DNA of 45,152 nt from Pleurotus ostreatus/Saccharomyces cerevisiae fusant (taxonomy: Eukaryota > Opisthokonta). Within the stretch, counting starts at the first letter, position 1; every line of letters starts with the position of its first letter. This document shows positions 40,710 through 45,152 of the stretch, piece by piece. The position numbers were made by a program, and so were the translations under genes. The DNA lies in assembly GCA_024196135.1 (NCBI GenBank), contig JAMQCK010000172.1, forward strand, positions 1 to 45,152. The letters run 5' to 3'. Under the pieces are notes generated by a model. The model ran no database searches. It saw only the letters and a program-made list of their open reading frames with translations, and had not been told where the DNA came from.

Positions 40710-42302
40710 ATGAGCACCATGTCGTTTTACAGCTACGTTGATGCGCCTAACGCCAATCTGGTCAGTCGTTCTGTACTGCCCCTTGCTAGCTAGTTCTCAT
40801 CTGCCAAAGATTTGCTGTATATGTCGGTGAGCTGCATCGGCAAGCTGCTAGCATCCACTTCGGTTGACGAGGGCAATAGAGCACCTTACATAGACCCTGT
40901 GACGACGAGGACGTGCTACCACACATTTTGCCGCGAGTGCATTGGGCGGGCTCTAGCACACTCCTCGCACTGTCCTGTCGATCGGTCACCGCTGACCTCG
41001 GAGGACCTTATCCCTGCCAGCCCAATAGTCATCGCTGTAGGTGCCATAGCGGTTCCGTCATGTTATGAAACTGACAATTCGATGTCCAGCTACTGGATGA
41101 ACTCGAGGTCGAATGTGTACATCGGTCCGCCGGGTGCAAGACCACTTGCCAGCGCCAAAGTCTCGCGTCTCACCTCAAGGATTCATGTCAATACAACCCT
41201 TCGACCAGTACCTCAATAACGGAGACGAGGGAAGACGAGAAGGAGTCGAGCGAGGTCTACTCGCAAGAGGTGCGCAAGATTTGTGGCTCGCCTCCCTTTG
41301 AGGCGGCACTCACACTCTGCTCAGGATGCGACCTCTGAGATGACTGCTTGGCCCCACTGCCTCACCGATCATCCCCCTTCCTCTCTATCCTCGCACATCG
41401 AATCCTGCACCGAGAGGGAGGTCCCCTGCACTCACTCACGGAGAGGTTGCCCTTGGAAAGGGCGCTTAGCCTCACTAGCATCCGAACACATACCCTCGTG
41501 CCCCTTCGAAGCAATCAAGGGCTTCTTCACCATAAACGACAATCGCTTCGCGGAGCTCTCAGGAGATAATCTCCTGCTCCGGCAACGGGTAGAGACCCTA
41601 GAGCACACAATCAAGACCATGAGACGAGAGCTCGACGCCATGCGCGCCGCGGTCGGTCCCTGGTATCGCCCGGAGTCCGTTCTGAACCTACGGTCGCCGG
41701 GTGCTCCTCGACGACCGCTCTCGTCTGTGCCAACTACCCAGACGCACGAACCGCACGCCTACGCGGAAGAAGGCGCTGTAGACCCCCTGGCCTCGTACTT
41801 TCCGCCCGCCGACGATATACCGATGGACCTTGCTAGCCAGCAACGAGCACTCCGACGTGCGTCCACCGACTATAGCAATCATGCGTCCTCGTCGACAACG
41901 TCCGCCGCCGTCGCGCCCCTGGATCTCGGCTCGAGCCTTGAAGGCGCACTGGTCGGCTTACGCGAGTCCATGGTCACGCTGGCTGCCTCAGTCGACTCGT
42001 TGGGTCGTCGATCGGAGATTGCCTTGACGAACGAGTCTATGAGGCTGAACGAAGAGGTCATGTCCTTGCGCGCGGCATTGCACGGGTTGCGCATGCAGGT
42101 TCGTTGCTTTGGAACAAGTCTCAAAGCGCGAAAAGCTCATTCAAACGTACAGGTCCACGCCGTCATGCTCGACAGGAACTCGCAGATCACTGGGCGGATA
42201 AATGAAGGAGAGACCAGCGGTTGGCTTCCTGGACCACCGCCTCCGCGACCGCCATTCTTTCCGCCGATGATGTCTCCGAACGCTTCCATCACCAAGTTGT
42301 AG
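40710..42302 (+). CDS. RING and TRAF-type zinc-finger protein
   Basis: This is a likely E3 ubiquitin ligase or signalling adaptor. Exons 40710-40760, 40810-40826, 40880-41036, 41090-41269, 41325-42098 and 42153-42302 join to 442 residues. The RING finger near residues 18-60 reads CCIC, CYHTFC, REC, CPVD. Its first Cys pair is encoded by a 17-nt exon. Two TRAF-type finger segments follow: VECVHRSAGCK..SLASHLKDSC and VPCTHSRRGCPWKG..SLASEHIPSC. A coiled coil (NLLLRQRVETLEHTIKTMRRELDAM) starts near residue 235. The rest is Ser/Ala-rich with a second helix region (LNEEVMSLRAALHGLRMQ) and a Pro-rich end. The last intron (54 nt) contains no stop, so it could be retained. Confidence 0.88.
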
Positions 42303-42538
42303 TGCTTCCTTAGTCTACACTTAGAATCTATAATGAATCAGTATACTAGGATGTCGCAGCTCGGACAGAACAAGGGATCAGTCATGTCGTTGAGGACTTG
42401 TGGGTCCCCGCTGGTCCACACTTCGGCCCGGTTGTGAACATTGCAAAACAGCATGCTCTCGTGACTTTCGACTTTGTTCTGACCACCATCCGCCAGCGAC
42501 CTCAACGTTCGATACTCCGCTCCAGCGTCGGCTCAACC

Positions 42539-44430
42539 ATGCATTGCGAGGATGGTATGGCTGTCCTCGAAAGGATAGATGACGCTGTAGACGAAGCAAA
42601 TCCCAAGATCCAAGCCAAAATGCTCCAGCCACTCTTGCAGCCGAATACGTGGCGCCGGGCCTTTCCCTTTCTAAGTGCGAACAATATTCCACAGGACTCC
42701 TCTGGGGCTGGCCGTCCTGTCAATCCCCGCATTCGACGCGTCATTGCCGAGATGCAGGTACTCGCAACCACCCTCATGCCTTCTCCCGAGAGAACGGCCT
42801 CCTCTCGCGTTCTTTATGCCCTCCTTTTCGGCTTTCGCACTCTGTGGGACTCGGTCTGGGCGTGGATAGACTTCATGAACCCTCTCTACGGCACGCTTCT
42901 CTCGAAGGGTCGCGATCGACTCGCGCTCTCCGTCACATTGCCCGCTGTGCTCGCCATGGCTCTGAGGCTAGCGTCGAAGGATCCAGATCCTCATTTTCGG
43001 GATAGCGACACGGTCCAAGCACCTCTGGAAATGCTCATAGCTCTGTGGTACCACGGCTACGGGCTGGACGACTCGGACCACGCGCTTATGCAGCTTGAAC
43101 ATGACAGCGACGAAACGTTGTTCCTTCGGACGCAGCATAGCCAGGAAACCATCCGCGAGCTCATCCGGAAGACCGACTCGCCATTCTACGATCGGACGAT
43201 CGAGGCGATGTACAAGATTTCGCGCGGGCATCCCGAGAGGCTTCGACGCAGAATGCTAGCGAACCTGGACCGTGGGCTGTATCTTCGCCACGACATCTCC
43301 GATAATACGCTGCGGCACGTCTATATTCAACCCATCTTCTGCCTCACACGCATACCTTTGTACAATTTCCCTCCCTCCTCGAGCAAGACCATACGGAGGC
43401 AGACTCAACACTTGCTGGAACTCTCGCGCGCGCCGGACACAATGCAACGCGCTGCCTGCCTGTGTACGATCATCTTCGCCCTGCATGTCACGGAATCTAG
43501 CGGCCGTGTCATATCGCTCGCACTATCGGCCGGGCTGCTGACGGGCCTGCGCAATATCACTGCTCATCTTTCCCGAACTCCACCGCATCGCCTTTCCTTT
43601 TTGCCTGGTCTCGTGGAAGCCACGCTTACAGTCGTATGCACGACGTTTCGCCTTCGCCACGTAGCGAAGCGCTTCGTTCATACGACGGACGAACTGGATT
43701 TTTTGAGCGAGCTACCGTCGAATTTGGGCAAATTGCCTGCGCGATGGAAACAGCTTCTTGATGACAAAAGAATACTCTCGGCGGCATGGACGGAGTATCA
43801 GCAGAGGCTTGAACGTGCTCGACGGTGCTTCAATATCGAGGTAAACCTTACCTTTCACGAGCCAGAGCGAAGCGAATCTGATCACCTATCAGTGCATGTC
43901 GGGTTCATCAGCCCTGAAGTGCTGTGTTTGTCGAAAGGCATATTACTGCTCAAAGCAATGCCAACGAGCAGACTGGTACATTCGACATCGCGAAGATTGT
44001 GAGGCTGACAGGAAAGGTGCGATACTCTTCGTCTAACGCCTCAGCATACCCGTCTGACAGGTGATTTCAAGCCTGCAAGCTCGCGTTTGCGGACCGTGTT
44101 TTCGCGGAGGAACTCACACGCGGCTATGTCAATGCAGGCCATTCTGTCATACGCGAGAGAGTCGCAACGCCGGAGTTTCAAGAGGACCTCAGAGAAGGAC
44201 GCCATGCTGTCGTACATGTTCGATATCATGGAAAAACATCGAGCATCGACTTCCAAGTGGCCACACGGGAGTCAGAAGGAGGAGGCGCTCGACATCCTAT
44301 GCTGTATATTACAGCTGACTTCGCATATTATCACGTCCAGGAGACTCTGAACTGGGACCCCTTTCCTTTGCAGGACTTCCTAGATATGGTTGTGGTAGAC
44401 CAACCGACGTACTATTGGCAACGCTCGTAA
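42539..44430 (+). CDS. MYND zinc-finger protein of basidiomycete type
   Basis: Exons 42539-43840, 43893-44016 and 44072-44430 join to 594 residues. The first 425 residues are helical and of unknown function; basidiomycete genomes hold many such proteins. A MYND finger sits at about residues 430-467: CFNIEC, then CCVC, YYCSKQCQRADW and HREDC. The metal-binding Cys/His set is complete only after the first intron is removed. The final 120 residues (ACKLAFADRVFAEELTRG to the stop) follow from an acceptor at 44071. An alternative CAG acceptor at 44060 gives another open frame but breaks this tail. ATG 42539 is the first in-frame ATG; the open frame continues 140 bp upstream without one. MYND fingers bind proline-rich peptides; here the partner is unknown. 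Confidence 0.82.
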
Positions 44431-44651
44431 TGACTCAGTTCATGTACTGTGCACCTTACTTGGGATCTGTCTATAGCACTTATTGCGCTATAGGTACGGT
44501 CGTACTTGGTCTGACGATGGCAAAATCTTCTTGACCGACGCTGCATCTTCGCGACGCCCGCTTCTACGCGCCGTCCATGCTATTTCGCAAATAAATATCC
44601 CCAATGATTACCCGGATTATTCTACGTATAATGATACTACATATCCACCAC

Positions 44652-45152
44652 TCAATTTCCTGTAGTCTCTAGGCGATAGCCAGAGAGCAGATCTACGTCC
44701 GTCTGGGCCTGAGCCGCTTCGCGTGCGGCCTTGCGGGCCATGATCCTCTCGTATGCAGCGTCCTTCGCCGACTGCGATGACTCTGTGCCCATGAGCTTCG
44801 CGGCCGCGCCGTTGATCGTGTCGTGAATCAGCTGCGCCCACTTCCAAGGGCTGCCCGCCTCGGGGATCGAAGCGAAGTACTCCCAGCCGGCGACACCTCC
44901 GAAAGACCTGCCGTACACCGCGGTGAGATCCCGGATGCTCTGCACCACGCTATCCGTGTTGACGTAGCCACCACCGAGGCTCGGATTCGTCAGCGTGCTC
45001 GCGACGACCTTCTCGGGCGGGAAGACGCCATCGGCGTGCTCGACGATGCTAACGTACTGGTCGTCGGGGAAGATGGACCCAAAGCCGGAGTAGAACTGCG
45101 CGTTGTACCAGGAGATGTTGCCGCCGACGCGGTGCTCGAGGTCCACGTAGTT
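44652..45152 (-). CDS. GH18-like glycoside hydrolase, C-terminal part
   Basis: The reading frame is open to the right edge, so the N-terminal part with the catalytic DxxDxDxE motif lies outside the window. The visible 166 residues contain WYNAQFYSGFGS, an active-site-strand pattern of GH18 chitinases, and FGGVAGWEYFASIP near the end of the barrel. A Lys/Ala-rich helix (AYERIMARKAAREAAQAQ) makes up the C-terminus. It probably acts on chitin or a related N-acetylglucosamine polymer, but chitinase cannot be told from a chitin-binding or endoglycosidase relative from this part. The MYND gene converges on it. Confidence 0.7.
   Translation of the reverse strand, partial: NYVDLEHRVGGNISWYNAQFYSGFGSIFPDDQYVSIVEHADGVFPPEKVVASTLTNPSLGGGYVNTDSVVQSIRDLTAVYGRSFGGVAGWEYFASIPEAGSPWKWAQLIHDTINGAAAKLMGTESSQSAKDAAYERIMARKAAREAAQAQTDVDLLSGYRLETTGN

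Noticed and set aside
44087..44350. C-terminal frame reading FSRRNSHAAMSMQ after the MYND finger
   Set aside because: It needs the CAG acceptor and stops early. The other frame reads a longer, better composed tail to 44430.

Overview
This window looks like a piece of nuclear chromosome from an Agaricomycete basidiomycete, perhaps a wood-decay or polypore-type species. The reasons are many short introns (mostly 46-65 nt, GT..AG with pyrimidine-poor ends), GC-rich third codon positions, gene families of basidiomycete type, and densely packed, mostly unrelated housekeeping genes on both strands. I see no CRISPR, operon, prophage or intact transposon. I joined exons by hand from splice sites, reading-frame phase and family similarity. 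Every multi-exon model below keeps an open frame across all its junctions.

Layout, left to right. VPS36 (ESCRT-II, +) and an unknown Ser/Arg/His-rich protein (+) come first. A small Gly/Pro/Ser/Tyr-rich protein with two 5' UTR introns (+) follows. Next is a divergent pair: cytosine deaminase FCY1 (-) and a DUF1264/oil-body-associated-like protein (+). After them lie a multi-pass membrane protein (-), an unknown conserved-looking cytoplasmic protein (+) and a doubtful small two-exon gene (+). A membrane-anchored GtaA-type glutaminase (+) converges on UGP1, UDP-glucose pyrophosphorylase (-). Then come LSM2 (-) and a membrane-anchored secretory-pathway cyclophilin (-), which is divergent from the DEAD-box helicase DBP7 (+). 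An unknown coiled-coil protein (+) and a large unknown membrane protein with a repeat tail (+) converge on SMC5 (-, 22 exons). Next are YAK1/DYRK kinase (-), proteasome assembly chaperone 4 (-) and an aldo-keto reductase (-). The reductase is divergent from a RING/TRAF-type zinc-finger protein (+), which is followed by a MYND-finger protein (+). The window ends with a GH18-like glycoside hydrolase cut by the right edge (-).

The genes do not form one pathway. They cover membrane traffic, RNA processing (LSM2, DBP7), chromosome maintenance (SMC5), signalling (YAK1), proteasome assembly, sugar-nucleotide supply (UGP1), pyrimidine salvage (FCY1) and secretion or wall functions (glutaminase, cyclophilin, GH18). 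The most notable features are two well-supported GC-AG introns, several tiny coding exons (3, 9, 14, 17, 20 and 23 nt), membrane-anchored versions of normally soluble enzymes, three genes with 6-7 residue tandem repeats, and a pair of similar short ORFs flanking the second gene. I found no convincing new multi-gene system.
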